Of a stretch of DNA of 64,000 nt, positions 1 to 11,164 are shown one piece after another. The notes under the pieces are model-generated. The model saw only the letters and a list, made by a program, of their open reading frames with translations. It ran no database searches and was not told where the DNA came from. The stretch comes from Adiantum capillus-veneris (lineage: Eukaryota; Streptophyta; Polypodiopsida; Polypodiales; Pteridaceae): NCBI GenBank assembly GCA_014529385.2, contig CM043960.1:126082043-126146042 (forward strand). Direction: 5' to 3'. Every line of letters starts with the position of its first letter. Position 1 is the first letter of the stretch. The position numbers were made by a program, and so were the translations under genes.

Positions 1-1256
1 AAATTGGACATTGAGAAGATGAGGATGCATGTGAAGTAGACAAGGGGACCAAATTTGGATGCCAGACAACATGGGTGACGTGTGTCCCTTGTACAGGCGG
101 AGGATTCACTCACTTTGTCAGATTCTGAACGTCCTAGCTTAAGCGGTGAATGCTTTTCTCCATCCGGACCTGTGAGGGTTTGGGTGTCTGGGTGGCTATA
201 GAAAGCCATGTTATTTTTGCATCGTTCTCTGTGAGCTGTGTTGTGTAAATATCCTTCTCTCTCTCTTTAATTGTAGGTCGGTGCCTTCCACTATCAATGC
301 CAACTCATCTCGGGTGAAGTGACACTACTCTCCCTGATACGATGAGTGGTGACAGTTGTCTCCTTTGACAAAATGTCTACAGGTTGCTGTTGCACAAAGT
401 GAACACATAACAGCTTTGTAAAATATAATGCACAATATGCATTGTGCAGTGGATGGCCATAAACTTCCAGTAGATCCTCTTAGCGTTTTCTTTGATCCCA
501 TCGTGGAGGCACTTCGATACCTTCCACCTTCCTTTCTTTATATCTACGTCCTCACATGGCCATATTGTTTTGATCATGTCCTTGGTCACTTATTTATTGA
601 TCTCATTGCATGTGGTTTGGATTTGCCCATTTTGAGAGTCGTCGAGCAATGCGTGTTGCTTGTTGTGCTGACATACCTTGTGCTAGAGACTTCATGCGCT
701 AAAATGTATTAACATCCACTTGTTGTTGATCATCATGCACTGATTGGGTCCACAAACTTTTTCTTTATCAGTCATTTTCTCTTGGAGCTACAATGGACAA
801 ATAGACAAATATTCAATATCATTGGCAAATATATATTCTCACGATTCAACAGTCTCACAGATGCACAAGGTACAACTTCTCGTCCACTATATAAGACATC
901 ATAGCTGACTAAATCAAACCACAACTGATGCGACTAAACAAAATCACAATTGTCGGACCCAATTGAACCACAAGACAAATTTGAAATACCCCGTATAACA
1001 CAACAAATTTGAATTGACTAAAGATAATTGACTCAAGGAGGTGAACCACTCCAAACCAAATAATACACTTCAATAAAAATAGAATACCATAGACAAGATA
1101 GATGTATATCATAAAAATATTTAGATCAGATAAAAAGATGACGCAAGTTCAACAAGTGGTTGTTGGGACAGGATTAGGGTCTGTCTTTAAATGTTCTTTG
1201 AAAAATATCAAAACGTCAGATGCATTTCTTCTTTGTTCCGACTCTTTAAACTTCAT
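1..1256. other. Unassigned stretch left of the kinase remnant
   Basis: No gene is recognised. Short open frames lie on both strands at 377-712. The minus reading is hydrophilic and the plus reading hydrophobic, and neither shows a motif I know. The rest is AT-rich with no repeat, LTR end or tRNA-like fold seen by eye. It may be 3' flanking sequence of the minus-strand kinase remnant that ends near 1257. Confidence 0.4.
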
Positions 1257-2716
1257 TCAACAATAAACTTTAATCTGAATGGCCCTCATAACATTTTGGT
1301 TGGGGTGGTAAAAAACTTCTTTTTGAAAATAAACTGTTTTGGCTGCACTCCAAAAATCTATCAGCATGTCAAATAGATAACCCAATGCATAAACATCACT
1401 CAATTTTATGTATGCATCTATGCACCGTGGATCATATAATCGTGCAGCAATCCATGATAGCTTAGTCATCTCTGCATCCCCTACTCTCTAAGCCTCCAAA
1501 ACTGTAGAGTCTGACTGTGCACTTGGATGCAGATAATTTATTGATGCGCGCTTAGCTGGTGTTCCGAGCTTCATTCCCCAATCAATGATGCCAACACGGG
1601 GTTTATTTGCGCGAGTCAAGTCCAACATTATGTTGAATGGGTGCAGGTCACTGTGCACTATCACGACCGAGTGGGCAACTGCAACTCCATCCATTAAGGC
1701 GTGACAAATGGTTGGCATCTGCTTAATCACACTGCTTTGATCCACACCATGTTTATCTCTTGTACAGACATATTTTCTATAGGCAATGACCTCCAGTCGT
1801 GTTGTATCCTGTACATGTGGCATTTGAACAATCTGTGAACGAATGGTAAGCGGCACATCATGTCCCCCACGGTACCCCCATTGTAGTATGGAAATATTGG
1901 GATCCAAGGAGCTTCGGTGGTAAAGCCAATGCACCTTACAATGGAGGGGTGAAGCATTTGTATTTCTTGCTCTGTATGAAGGCTGTCAAATTTCGCCTCA
2001 CTCCCTCCCTTGTAGCATTTTCCCACATATGTAATGTGGTCTAGAAAGAAAGAGATGCCTTTGATGGTGTACAATGTGCACACACCAAAGGAACCTACTC
2101 CAACCCTCGTACCTTCTACCAACGCCTCATGAGGGATGCCGACAAGATGAGTGCATTTGGCATTCAAAGCGGTGCACATGATTGTGTCGGTGCCGCTGGC
2201 ATCTGATCGACCTCCCAAAGGTGCTTGCACATCTTGGGCCATCTTCAATATCTTGGGTAAGGCTGCTTGGTCATGCACTTTCACACGCTTCATCTTTACC
2301 TTCTGTTCCTCCCACAATTTATCCCAGAGGTCTAATTTTGACATGTCACAGACATGAGGGATATCTTCCTTTAAGTCTCTGCAACATACTTTCATATTTC
2401 CCAACACTGTCCTAACCTTGTGGTGGGGCTCAAATTATTGAATCCCTGCTGGAATCAACAATTCATATTGGCCTTCACCTCGCAGCCCGCCCTCTATGTT
2501 CTCCCATATAGCGCTAGTGAGGTCTTTGATGAAGATGTCGCTTTCACTAATCTGTTGTATGTGACCATTTGCACATGATGATATTGACAAAATACATTCT
2601 CTTTGAATGGCACGCATAATAGTTCTCTTTTGATCTAGTGTCATTTTAGCACTGGACAATAAAAAATAACATATCAAATACAAATTCATGGTTGCACACA
2701 ACACTAATACTCTCAC
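1257..2716 (-). pseudogene. Protein kinase-like gene, disabled
   Basis: This is the only host-like gene seen. Read on the minus strand it gives kinase landmarks in order. A G-x-G-x-F-G loop (GVGSFG, about 2085-2100) is followed by a candidate ATP lysine in VGKCYKG, a helix-C glutamate region (EQEIQML), HPSIVRCIGF, a catalytic loop IVHSDLHPFN (about 1625-1655), IIDWG in place of DFG (about 1575), and SDVYALG of the helix-F region (about 1380-1400). The loop is H-S-D, not H-R-D, so a living parent would be a non-RD kinase. About 190 residues precede the glycine loop, with no recognised domain. Three breaks are visible: TAA at 2435-2437 in the same frame as the downstream part, a frame change near 1860-1900, and TAG at 1488-1490 with the frame continuing beyond it. 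Introns could explain some breaks, but no good splice pair was seen. No transposon ends flank it. Family assignment within kinases is not attempted. Confidence 0.7.
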
Positions 2717-3248
2717 ACTATTTCAGAAAAATCCTCAACCATGACTTGAAGACTTTAAGAAATGTGCATGGAAATATTTATAAACATTGAAAACAAACTT
2801 CACTTTAAACTGCAATCTGTTACACGTGTAAAATGCAGAGCAAACAAGTGGTTTATAAGAACTTCATCCAGATCAAACAATACATGTTAACAATCTGGAA
2901 CATTTCAGCATATAGTGAATTTTTAACTTATATTTTTCACCGTGCGCTCACACTAGTTCAAACAAAGCACACACCAACTTAAAGACTTCAAAAAATTGTG
3001 TAATATTATATTTATTCAGGTTGATAATCATTTTGACTTTAAATGGAATGTTTGCTTGTGTAAAATACAATAAATATGTCATTCCTAATAAAATTGTCCA
3101 TATCTAACAGAACATGTTAAAAATCTAAAACAATTCAAAACCTCTTGGAAGATACATGCATCGTGATGTATATATTGTCAATTTTATTTTAGCTCACTTA
3201 AGACATTGGAAGTATACAAATCGGACTAGGAAATTGCAAAGAATGTCT
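2717..3248. other. AT-rich non-coding stretch
   Basis: It lies upstream of the kinase remnant in its reading direction, so it could hold the old promoter. No TATA box or start site can be fixed by eye. No open frame of note and no transposon signature is seen. Confidence 0.4.
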
Positions 3249-3585
3249 TGCTCTTTAAAAAGATAAAATAAATATTTAACATGAAAATTGTGTTCTCACA
3301 CTTTTTTACATAGAATTTATGTATATGTAGCATTTAAAATAGTGAAGCTAAAATAGTGAAGCTGATTGATGCTCTTTAAAAAGATACAAAAGAATATTTA
3401 ACATGCAATTGTGTGCAAATTCTTTTTTACAGAGAATTTATGTAAATGTAGTATTCAAAATAGCGATGATGCTTGAGGTCCTTTAAAAAAATAAAAATGA
3501 ATATTTAACATACAAATTGTATCTAAATACTTTTTGGCATATAATTTATGTAAATATAGCATTTAAAATAGTGATAGTTGATGAA
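3249..3585. repeat. Three diverged tandem copies of an AT-rich unit
   Basis: Three head-to-tail copies begin near 3249, 3370 and 3478, giving periods of about 121 and 108 bp. Each has the same order of blocks: CTCTTTAAAAAGATA, then AATATTTAACAT, then a CTTTTTTACA-like block, AATTTATGTA, TGTAG and ATTTAAAATAG. The extra length of copy 1 comes partly from a doubled AAAATAGTGAAGCT near 3336-3363. The copies are clearly diverged. No coding function is seen. Confidence 0.75.
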
Positions 3586-3689
3586 TAAAACATTATTTTG
3601 AATATGATTAGCTAGTATATAATTTCATAAGACCACTTAAAAACAACAAAATCAAGCAATTCAAACATTTGTATATGAAATACTCTTCA

Positions 3690-4235
3690 CAGCCACGTTA
3701 TCGACCAAGTATTTTATATACTTAATACTTTAAAAAATTAACTACGCATACACATACAAATTATATGACGTTTGTACGACCAGGTTAATGACCTGAATGC
3801 CACATTTATGCAAAAACAAATGGTTCTAACAAACGACACTCAATTAGCCGCATTACCGATCGAGTGCCGCCAGAATCTAAGGAGAAATAATGGCTTTCAT
3901 ACGAGCATCATATAGCAGTGTTACCAATCGATGCCCATACGTTTTTTGGGAAAGGGAAAGGGAAGTTGACTTATCATAAGGATACTAGATTCGCTGTGCT
4001 ACCGACGTAGTACCCAGACAGTAAGTCAATACTTACCACAAGGACACCATGTTTCCCGCATCATCGAGGTGATGCCCTCGTGGTAAGCATTGTTCCATGT
4101 AGAATAGCTTACGCACACACTCCCATTGTGTGGTAAGGTACCTTATGATTGACTTGCAATATGACAAAAGGAACGCTACCACACAACGCATATACACACA
4201 CAACACATACTCAGGTCGTGTGGTCAGGTACTCTG
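3690..4235. repeat. Degenerate short tandem array with TTACCGATCGAGTGCC-like core
   Basis: A core resembling TTACCGATCGAGTGCC recurs at about 3698, 3853, 3921, 4000 and 4061, spaced roughly 60-80 bp apart (once about double). Flanks align too: ACTTATCATAAGGATAC near 3970 matches ACTTACCACAAGGACACC near 4031. To the right, GTGTGGTAAGGTAC (about 4132) and GTGTGGTCAGGTAC (about 4218) look like another related pair. The unit is badly worn and its exact length is uncertain. Confidence 0.5.
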
Positions 4236-4899
4236 CTACTTCCACGCACTGCGACATAGAGCACACTCCCACACGACCCCCTCTCTCCTCTCTCCTCTTG
4301 ACGTACCTGCAAAGGTGATCCTCCCTTCACTTTTAAGCCAAACTCTAGCTCTGCCTCTGCAGCAGGAATAACATGTGCAACATGCATAACACCATCGCTT
4401 GGCATGCAATAGCATCTTGAAATTCTTTTAGCTGTTAAACTGAATCTACTGATTGTTGACTTGCACCATATCCCCAAGAGCTAACTGCTCGATCAAAGCC
4501 GTGGCCTATGGGTGAACAGGAATACCCTGCCAATCGAGGTTAGGGAAAACAAGCAGCGCAAATCCTGTAACCACACGTCCACCCATCTGAGAGGCAGCTG
4601 CTGCACATGAGTAAACAAACTGCACTATAGCAAGGAGGCCTTCGTGGTGGCAAAGGCACACAGAAGAAAAGAAGAACACAGAAGTGCAACCTTACGAAAG
4701 ACCTGAAAATAGCACGAACAAAGTATAAGGTATCTACTGCATGCATGAAACCACTCACAAAGAGTTCTCAAAATAGGGCATGCCACGGTGTTGCAACCAT
4801 CGTAGCCCTTTTCTCGCTTTTTGAGACTGCATGTTATAAAATCCCCAATCATGATTAGGCGAAGGGGCACTAAATCAAGGTAGGTGAAAAATAATGATG
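4236..4899. other. Unassigned stretch after the E1 pol end; possible exon on minus strand
   Basis: The 3' LTR of E1 should lie here, but nothing resembling its 5' LTR (9541-9918) was found. On the minus strand, 4477 to about 4310 is open and ends in CAG followed by GTACGT, a good-looking 5' splice site. The peptide includes AAEAELEFGLKVKGGSP and is not recognised. This could be an exon of an unknown gene or chance. Confidence 0.25.
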
Positions 4900-5999
4900 C
4901 GGTCAAAACCCACTCATCGGCTCCCCCCGCAAATTAGCCAAATAAAAGGAGGTAGGCCCACATGACTTAAAAATCTAGAACGGTCCAGACCATTGTAATT
5001 TCAGCTTCGCGGGCATCTTCCCAAGGCGGGAATTAAATACAAGAATCAACTTGCCTTGTAAAAATTGTCGTGCTTTAGGGAAATCCATCCATTTCTTCCG
5101 CTAGGATTGCAGATCTTGCAACACCACAAAACTACGCGATCGCTCTTCATCTAATTCCTGCAAAACATCCAAATGATAAACAATGGAATCTTCCAGAAGA
5201 AGCCTATCTGCAATGAGCATCCGCAAACTCGGAACCACATGCTCCACTGGGGTAATTTCCTCCATTCCAAATGCCAATTTGAAAGGAGTTAGTCCTGTTG
5301 CCACTTTATATAATGTACAATAGGCCCATAATGCAGAAGGAAGTTTGACATCCCAATTTGTTCTATGCAAATTAACTAGCTTTGTCAAGATGCGAACCAA
5401 TTGCTTATTAGTTGATTCAGCCTGCCCATTCGCTTGAGGGTAGTATGGAGAAGATTTCGTGTGTAACACAAAATAAAATTGTAACATTCTCTCCATCACC
5501 TTATTCAAAAAATGGCTACCCCGATTAATAACCAACTCAATAGGACAGCCATATCTAGAAAAAAGATCCTTATATAAGCACCCAGCAACAGAAACCGTTG
5601 TATTATCTTTCAAAGGCCATGCTTCCACCCATTTAGTCGCATAATCCGTGGCCGTCAAAATATACCTTTCGCTGCTACTAGTTTAAAAGGCCCAATAAAA
5701 TCCAATCCCCATTTTTGAAAAGGCTTGAAGGGTAATACCAGCTGTAAAGGCATCCTGGAAATTTTAGTAGGTTGCTCCAATCGCTGACACCCATCACAAT
5801 GTTGTATGAAACCCCTTGCATCTTGAAACAATGTTGGCCACCATAATCCAGATTGCAACACTTTCCTTGCCGTAATCAAAGCTGCAAAGTGACCCCCTGC
5901 AATGCCTGTATGAACCTCCTCTAAAACAGATTCTTGTTCCTTTGGTAAGACACATCTTAGCAGGACATCCGCTACTGTGCGATAATACAACCTCCCCAT
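4900..5999 (-). pseudogene. E1 integrase, decayed
   Basis: Integrase would insert the cDNA into the host genome. The H2C2 zinc finger is visible (HTGIAGGH, then CDGC), followed by the core start WGLDFIGPF. A frameshift near 5656 moves the reading to TATDYATKW (first catalytic Asp). The second catalytic position reads INRGSHF at 5524-5526, so Asp has become Asn. The Glu is kept in QANGQAES. A TAG at about 5100 and another near 4985 interrupt the C-terminus, where FNSRLGKMPAKL and WSGPF still mark the GPF/Y domain. No chromodomain follows; the last recognisable codons are near 4900. The protein would be dead because of both the frame breaks and the Asn. Confidence 0.8.
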
Positions 6000-6285
6000 G
6001 AAAATCTCAAAATTCGGTGTCGAATAGCCACTCGGCGATGTTGATGTCTGGACAAGAATGAAGGCATTTCCCCATTGTCGAGAAAATGGAACATCTCCTC
6101 ATACCAGGTCCAGGGAATGCTGGGAATCATCCTAGTTGATTGTGTAACTGGAAGATCATCCGCAATTGCTCCTGTCAAAAAGAGAGATGCATCCAAAAAT
6201 TCATCAGTAACTGCCCTGTTCACCAGAATCTAGTCGGGATAGGTAATCAGCAACCGCATGCTTGGCTTCGTAATCCAAACCACAT
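5972..6285 (-). pseudogene. E1 RNase H tail joined directly to RT
   Basis: On the minus strand the sequence from about 6282 reads DYEAKHAVADYLSRLD, the usual end of gypsy RNase H (compare DALSR). It directly follows the RT motif MWFGL with no RT palm C-terminal part between them. After a stop, the linker toward integrase (NRAVTDEFLDASLF, WYEEMFHFLDNG) follows. This fixes a deletion junction near 6275-6285 that removed the catalytic Asp-Asp of RT, the thumb and connection, and the RNase H active site. Confidence 0.75.
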
Positions 6286-6729
6286 TACTGTGCATGTGAA
6301 AACGCCCCATGTTGTAATAAAATTTGTTTTAGCCTGATCACCTACAACCATCCTAATTTGGTTATATCCACTGAATCCATCCAAAAAAGAATACATCTCA
6401 TGCCCCGCCACATCATCGAAAATAGAATCCAGAAATGAAAGTGGAAAAGGGTCTAGAACAATAGCTGCATTCAGCTTCCTATAATCCACACAGATGCGAA
6501 TCTATTTGTTTTTCTTTGGTACCACCACAATAGGAGAAATCCATTCAAGATTGTCAATAGGGCTAATAAAACCCACCCGCAACAGGCGATCAATTTCCAC
6601 CTTGACTTGCTTCGTCACATTCGGATTCATCGTGTACGAATCTTGCTTCACCGGTACTGCATCTGGTTTTGAATGAATCGTATGCTGATAAAACTTTGGA
6701 TCAATCCTTTCATATCCACATACTCCCAT
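6247..6729 (-). pseudogene. E1 reverse transcriptase, N-terminal half only
   Basis: Fingers and early palm are present. ISPIVVVPKKNK is followed by a stop (TAG near 6502) and then MDYRKLNAA, DPFPLSFLDSI, FLDGFSGYNQI and WGVFTCTVMWFGL. The first palm Asp (in FLD) is present. The FxDD box and everything after it are deleted, because the reading runs into the RNase H tail near 6280. The fragment cannot make DNA. Confidence 0.8.
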
Positions 6730-6821
6730 GCGAAAACATCCTTTTATTCTGTCAACAAATTAATCAAGTCTCCTCAAAAACTTGCCTCAAGCTGTTTATT
6801 AATATGAATGGGCTGACACTC

Positions 6822-7560
6822 CTATTGAGCTCCTAGAAAGACCATCTCTAGTTTATCTTCCTTTACCCTTTTTACTTTACTCATGTGTGCTTCAAACTCA
6901 CGTTCTTGCCTAATAATCTCCTCCAATGGTTCAGGAATTGGCAAGACTTGTTCTTGTCCACCTAGCTCTACTATTCCTGGGTCCCCAAAAGATTTCCTCT
7001 CCAAAATCATAGAAATATCTGCCAAATAGAGAGAAACTAAATCCGGATTAGCCTTCAGGAATTGCTCCTCTTCATCCTCTTCTAATCCTTCCACTATATT
7101 CATTGTCTCTGCTATCACTGGCCATGCTGCCTGAACTGGTTGTCTGCATGTTCCTAACATCACCCGAACTTTCCTACAACCCTTTTTAACTGTCAGCATA
7201 TTTGCCTCCCAATTATGCTTTACCTTGGCTTGACGTAACCATGGTCTCCCCAAAATAATATGATAATCTTGACTGTGATCCTCAATATTTAAGAATATCA
7301 AGGAAACAACAAAAGACAACCCAGCCACATCCAGCACAATGCCTCAGAGTAATCCTACTAGCTGTACTCTTCTCTGATCCGCCATACGAACGACAAAGGA
7401 TGCAGGTTCCCAATCACTAAGACCAAAGCGCTCACAAGTCGCTTGAGTAATAATATTCACTCCATCACCTCCATCTAATAGGACTTTGTCAATATATATG
7501 CCATGATATCGTACTCAAAGCTTCGGAATGCGTGTATCTGTCATCCTAGTTACCGACAAC
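6822..7560 (-). pseudogene. E1 aspartic protease and linker to RT
   Basis: The retropepsin-like reading begins YIDKVLLDGGDGVNII near 7485, where DGG is the active-site triad position. It goes on through RFGLSDWEPASF, a stop near 7340, LDVAGLSFVVSL and IILGRPWLRQ, the conserved second lobe. The rest (acidic, about 6822-7150) is linker to RT with no known fold. Protease would cut the Gag-Pol polyprotein in the particle. Confidence 0.7.
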
Positions 7561-9496
7561 GGGACTGAATCATCCCACTCACCCTCAGCTACCGCAATAT
7601 CAACTTCCATCTCATTTATTGCTTTGAACTTTTGACTTAGCAAAGCGTGATGAAAATTCGGAACCAATTTCAATAACGATCCCAATCGTACTTGTAATGG
7701 TGATTCTAGAACCTCTTTCAAAATAGAATCCCAATTATCCTCTTCCATGGTATTTGCCTTGCTTCGGACTCTCCCCTCTTTTTGTTCGGAGAGGGAGCTG
7801 ATGGTCTTGATGATTGCAATGGTGGTACTCAATGTGGCATCCAAGTTACAGTCTTTTTATGTACATCTTCTTGAGTTGCCGAATCTGGGAGCTTAACATC
7901 GGCTGTTGGTACCACATTTTTGCCAGAACGGGTAATCAGCGAAACAACCGGGCTTAATTCTTCCAGCCCCTCAATCTGAACCATAGCCACACTCGGCTGC
8001 TTTCCAGTAGCACGTTCCTATTTCTTTCGATCATACTCCTTAGCCTCTGAACACTCAGACCACCAATGCCCATCTCCCAACAGAAAAGGAAAGTCTTGGG
8101 TCGATTAGGATCTCGGCCACCTCTTTCGCGATTGAGACCCCCTCCTTGACCCCGCCCACTAGCTTGTCCTTGAAAATGAGCCTCTGATGCATGAGCGTGA
8201 GCCAACACCACCGCAAGCTCTTGTCCATGTCCTGATTGTTGTGACTGCCATGTAGAGGAATCTCGACTCCTACGGCCACGACCATTGTAATAACATTCCA
8301 CTATATTATGGGTGTTGGCTATACAAATCGCACACCATTTTTGATTCATTGCACACTCTTGAGTGGGATGTCTTGGGTTCTGGCACTGAGTACACCATAG
8401 CTCCTTCAGACTCTTAACCATCGCAGAAGATTCCGCCAATCCAGATGGAACAACTTTCCCTTAACGCTGGGATTTTTCCCGAGGTGCTTCATCCGATTCT
8501 TTCACCGAACCATTGCTGCCTGAATCTGAGGATTCTAAGTCTGTACTCTCTGACTCTGAACTATCACTGCCACTTCCGTGAGATTTACGATGAGATTTCT
8601 TGTGATCCTTTTTCTTTGATTTCCTTGGTGATTCCGTATCCTCTAAAGCCTCTCCTACTACAATAGCCCTTGCAATAACATTATCCAGTGGAGTGGTTAC
8701 CTTATCCACTATTGCCATAGCAGTTCTGAGATCCTTATTCAATCCTCGTAGAAAATAATCATTCAACACCTCGGCTGTTGGCCGTTGTTCCTGAGGTCCG
8801 CTGCAAAAGCATCCGGAACTTCACAGCATAATCCTCCACTGATAACGACTTTCGAGGTAATATCCGAAGCTTTTCCAAATGTTGAGGGACCGTCTTTTCC
8901 ATTCTAAATCATCACAAGAACTCTCTGGAACTTTCAACATACATCTGAAAGTGATCATCAGGATACTCTGATAGCAACCATTTTGCAGCTTTCCCTAAAA
9001 GTGTGGATTCAAACACCGACTGTTGATGGAGAGGAACCACAGCGCCAGGATGATTCAATCCATACACTTTATTAAATTGTCGCAAATGTGCATCATGGTC
9101 TTCCTTTGAAAGACCTCAAAAGCGATTATACTTAATCTGACCGCCCGCCACTGGCTGTGCCTTAGTCCCTTGCCCACCTGTACCCCCTCTTGGAAAAAGC
9201 TGTCGCACAATAGGAGACGGGGACGACGCCAGTGAAACCTCGGGACTGCTTATCGGAGTTGGTGGTGGAGCAACATGAGTGGGTGAGGGAGAGCGCATGG
9301 TCGGAGGACATGACTGACTACGTGGAGTACGTTGCACACGCCGAATACGTCGACCATGCACCGGGCTTGGCGACGGAGACACATGTTCCTCAGTCTGAGG
9401 TGTAAAAAACATGAATTCATTTGAACCGCCTCTCCTCCATGGTCTCCCCACAATTGGAACAACAGGGTCAGGAGAACCCTGCGACCTAGTGCGCAT
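7515..9496 (-). pseudogene. E1 gag (capsid and nucleocapsid), decayed
   Basis: The likely start is ATG at 9494-9496 (MRTRSQGSPDP), just inside the LTR and primer-site region. The N-terminus is rich in Pro, Ser and Arg, as is common in plant gag. After a stop near 9116 the capsid reading continues through HLRQFNKVYGL, GKAAKWLLSEYPDDHFQ and LNDYFLRGLNKDLRTAM. A Ser/Lys/Asp-rich segment follows (8461-8600). Two CCHC zinc knuckles of exact spacing CX2CX4HX4C lie at about 8293-8394 (CTQCQNPRHPTQEC and CAICIANTHNIVEC). They would bind the genomic RNA. Stops and frame changes separate at least four open pieces. The last (7515-7844) leads into protease. Confidence 0.75.
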
Positions 9497-9540
9497 GCAT
9501 ATTCACAGCAGGTCGCCCGTTGCGCATCGTGGTCGCCAGA

Positions 9541-9918
9541 TGTAATACCTATTACTCCGCAATGGAGCAATAAACACTACAGGAATGGATACCCTCATTC
9601 TGCCTTACATTATATGAACAATAAGGTATATGAAGACAGAATAAAAGATAATACACAGAGACAGAACACTGTCTTCTTCATTGATATGTAATAGAACACA
9701 AAATTACATCAGAATGATGTATTGATTGCATGAAAGATATCCACCAAGACTGGTATGCCCCCCAAATACACCCGTTGCTCCAGCGCAAATCGAGAATGGT
9801 GCAAAATCCCATCGTGTCCCATGATATCCTATGAAGAACTGTTCCAAAGCCGCGTGAACTCCTAGTCCGCAATGTCCGGACATCCGCAGGACCGCAATGT
9901 GCGGCTTATGCCATAACA
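9541..9918 (-). repeat. E1 5' LTR, about 378 bp
   Basis: On the minus strand it runs from TGTTATGGCATAAG to GGTATTACA, with TG...CA ends. Immediately after it, TC and then TGGCGACCACGATGCG could be the primer-binding site (tRNA not identified). Its outer end breaks the E2 RNase H reading after CDTCG. No partner LTR was found, so the boundary at 9918 rests on the TG end and the E2 break only. Confidence 0.6.
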
Positions 9919-9929
9919 CACCACAGGTG

Positions 9930-11164
9930 TCGCATTGGACCTCAAACGGCTTTGAGAGATCTGTTAATGTAAGCATAGGTTGAGAGATAAGCTTTTCAAA
10001 ATCATTGTTCTCCTTGTTGGACCATATATACCTGCCTTTTTTTTTGCTAGGCCATGTAATGGTCTCACAATTTGTGAGAACTTTTCTATGAAGCATCTAT
10101 AGTATGCACACATACCTATAAAGCTTCTTAGTTCATGTAGATTTCTTGGATTAGGCCACCCTTTTATTACCTCTAGCTTTGATGGATCCATTTGGATGCC
10201 ATCTTGAGAGATAATGTGACCTAACTACCGAATCTGCTGTAAGAAAAACTCACTTTTCTTTCGATTAATATAAAGTTTATTCTCTCGTAAGACCTAAAAT
10301 ATTACCTGGAGGTGTTGCTTGTGTTCGTCTAGTAAGTTAGAGTAGATGATTATGTCATCAAAACAACACTCTAGTAAAGGTTCAGTGAGGTCTGAATAGC
10401 TTCTCCATCAAGCGGTTAAATGTGGATGGTACATTGGTCAAGCCAAAAGGCATGACAATGTACTCGTAAAGACCAAACGTAGTACAAAATGCGGTCTTTA
10501 CAATGTCTTGATCAACTATCCTTATTTGATGGTAGCCACTTTTTAGGTCAATCCTACTGAAGTAGTTCAACCCTTGTAGCTTATCAAATAGGTATTCTAC
10601 CCATGGAACGGGAAACCTATTTTTGATAGTGATCCTATTTAGTGCTCTATAGTCGACACACATATAATATGTGTTGTCTTCTTTTTGCACTAATAACACT
10701 GGTGAACAAAATGGAGATGAGCTAGGCCTAACCATGCCCTTCTCAACTAACTCATGCACTTGCCACATAATCTCCTCTTGTTGAGATTGAGAAACTCTAT
10801 AAGATGGTTTATTAGGCAGTGAACTTCCTGGAAGAAGTTCAATCGCATGGTCATCATTGCCTCGTTTAGGAGTTAGTTCACAAGGGAGGTTGTCAATAAA
10901 AACATCTTGAAATCCCTCAAGAAAATTGGATAGCTCTAATTCCTTGTGATTGTTTATATTTTCTTTTGCTAAAGCATTAGGTTCATTTTGAGAATATTTT
11001 ACAAAAATCATGTACACGAAAATAGAGCTCTTTATTGACTTATTGAAAGCTTGCTTATGTACAATGGGTATGGTGTTACCCAACTCCTTAGCATCTATGT
11101 ACATGTCTTTTTCCCTGAACCTAAAGTAGATTTGATTTTTAGGGAATTTAACATTGGCAGCCAT
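9930..11164 (-). pseudogene. E2 reverse transcriptase and start of RNase H
   Basis: Read 11164 to 10382: an N-terminal linker, then [71 protein letters not shown] and FNRLMEKLF. After a frame change the FDD motif (10354-10362, reading CFDDIIIYSN) keeps the catalytic Asp pair. Further on are LGHIISQDG, MDPSKLEVIKGWP, LRSFIGMCAYYRCF and a frameshift in an A-rich run near 10040. The RNase H entry DLSKPFEVQCDTCG is cut off by the E1 LTR. Several frame breaks make it inactive, but the RT core residues survive. Confidence 0.85.

Larger units (their letters stand above)
4900..9918 (-). mobile_element. E1: Ty3/gypsy element without chromodomain, internally deleted
   Basis: Minus-strand order is LTR (9541-9918), gag with two zinc knuckles, protease, RT N-terminal half, a deletion, RNase H tail, integrase zinc finger, integrase core and a GPF-type integrase C-terminus. 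The RT wording (RKLNAA, FLDGFSGYNQI) and the protease motif ILGRPWL resemble the non-chromovirus (Tat/Athila-like) branch from general knowledge of that group. Only the 5' LTR is found. The element sits inside the RNase H of E2 (junction near 9919), so it is younger than E2. No matching 3' LTR or rest of E2 appears on the left, which suggests a later deletion there. Confidence 0.8.

Noticed and set aside
3249-4235. CRISPR-like or origin-like repeat array
   Set aside because: The units are diverged, contiguous and without unique spacers, and the DNA is plant nuclear in character.
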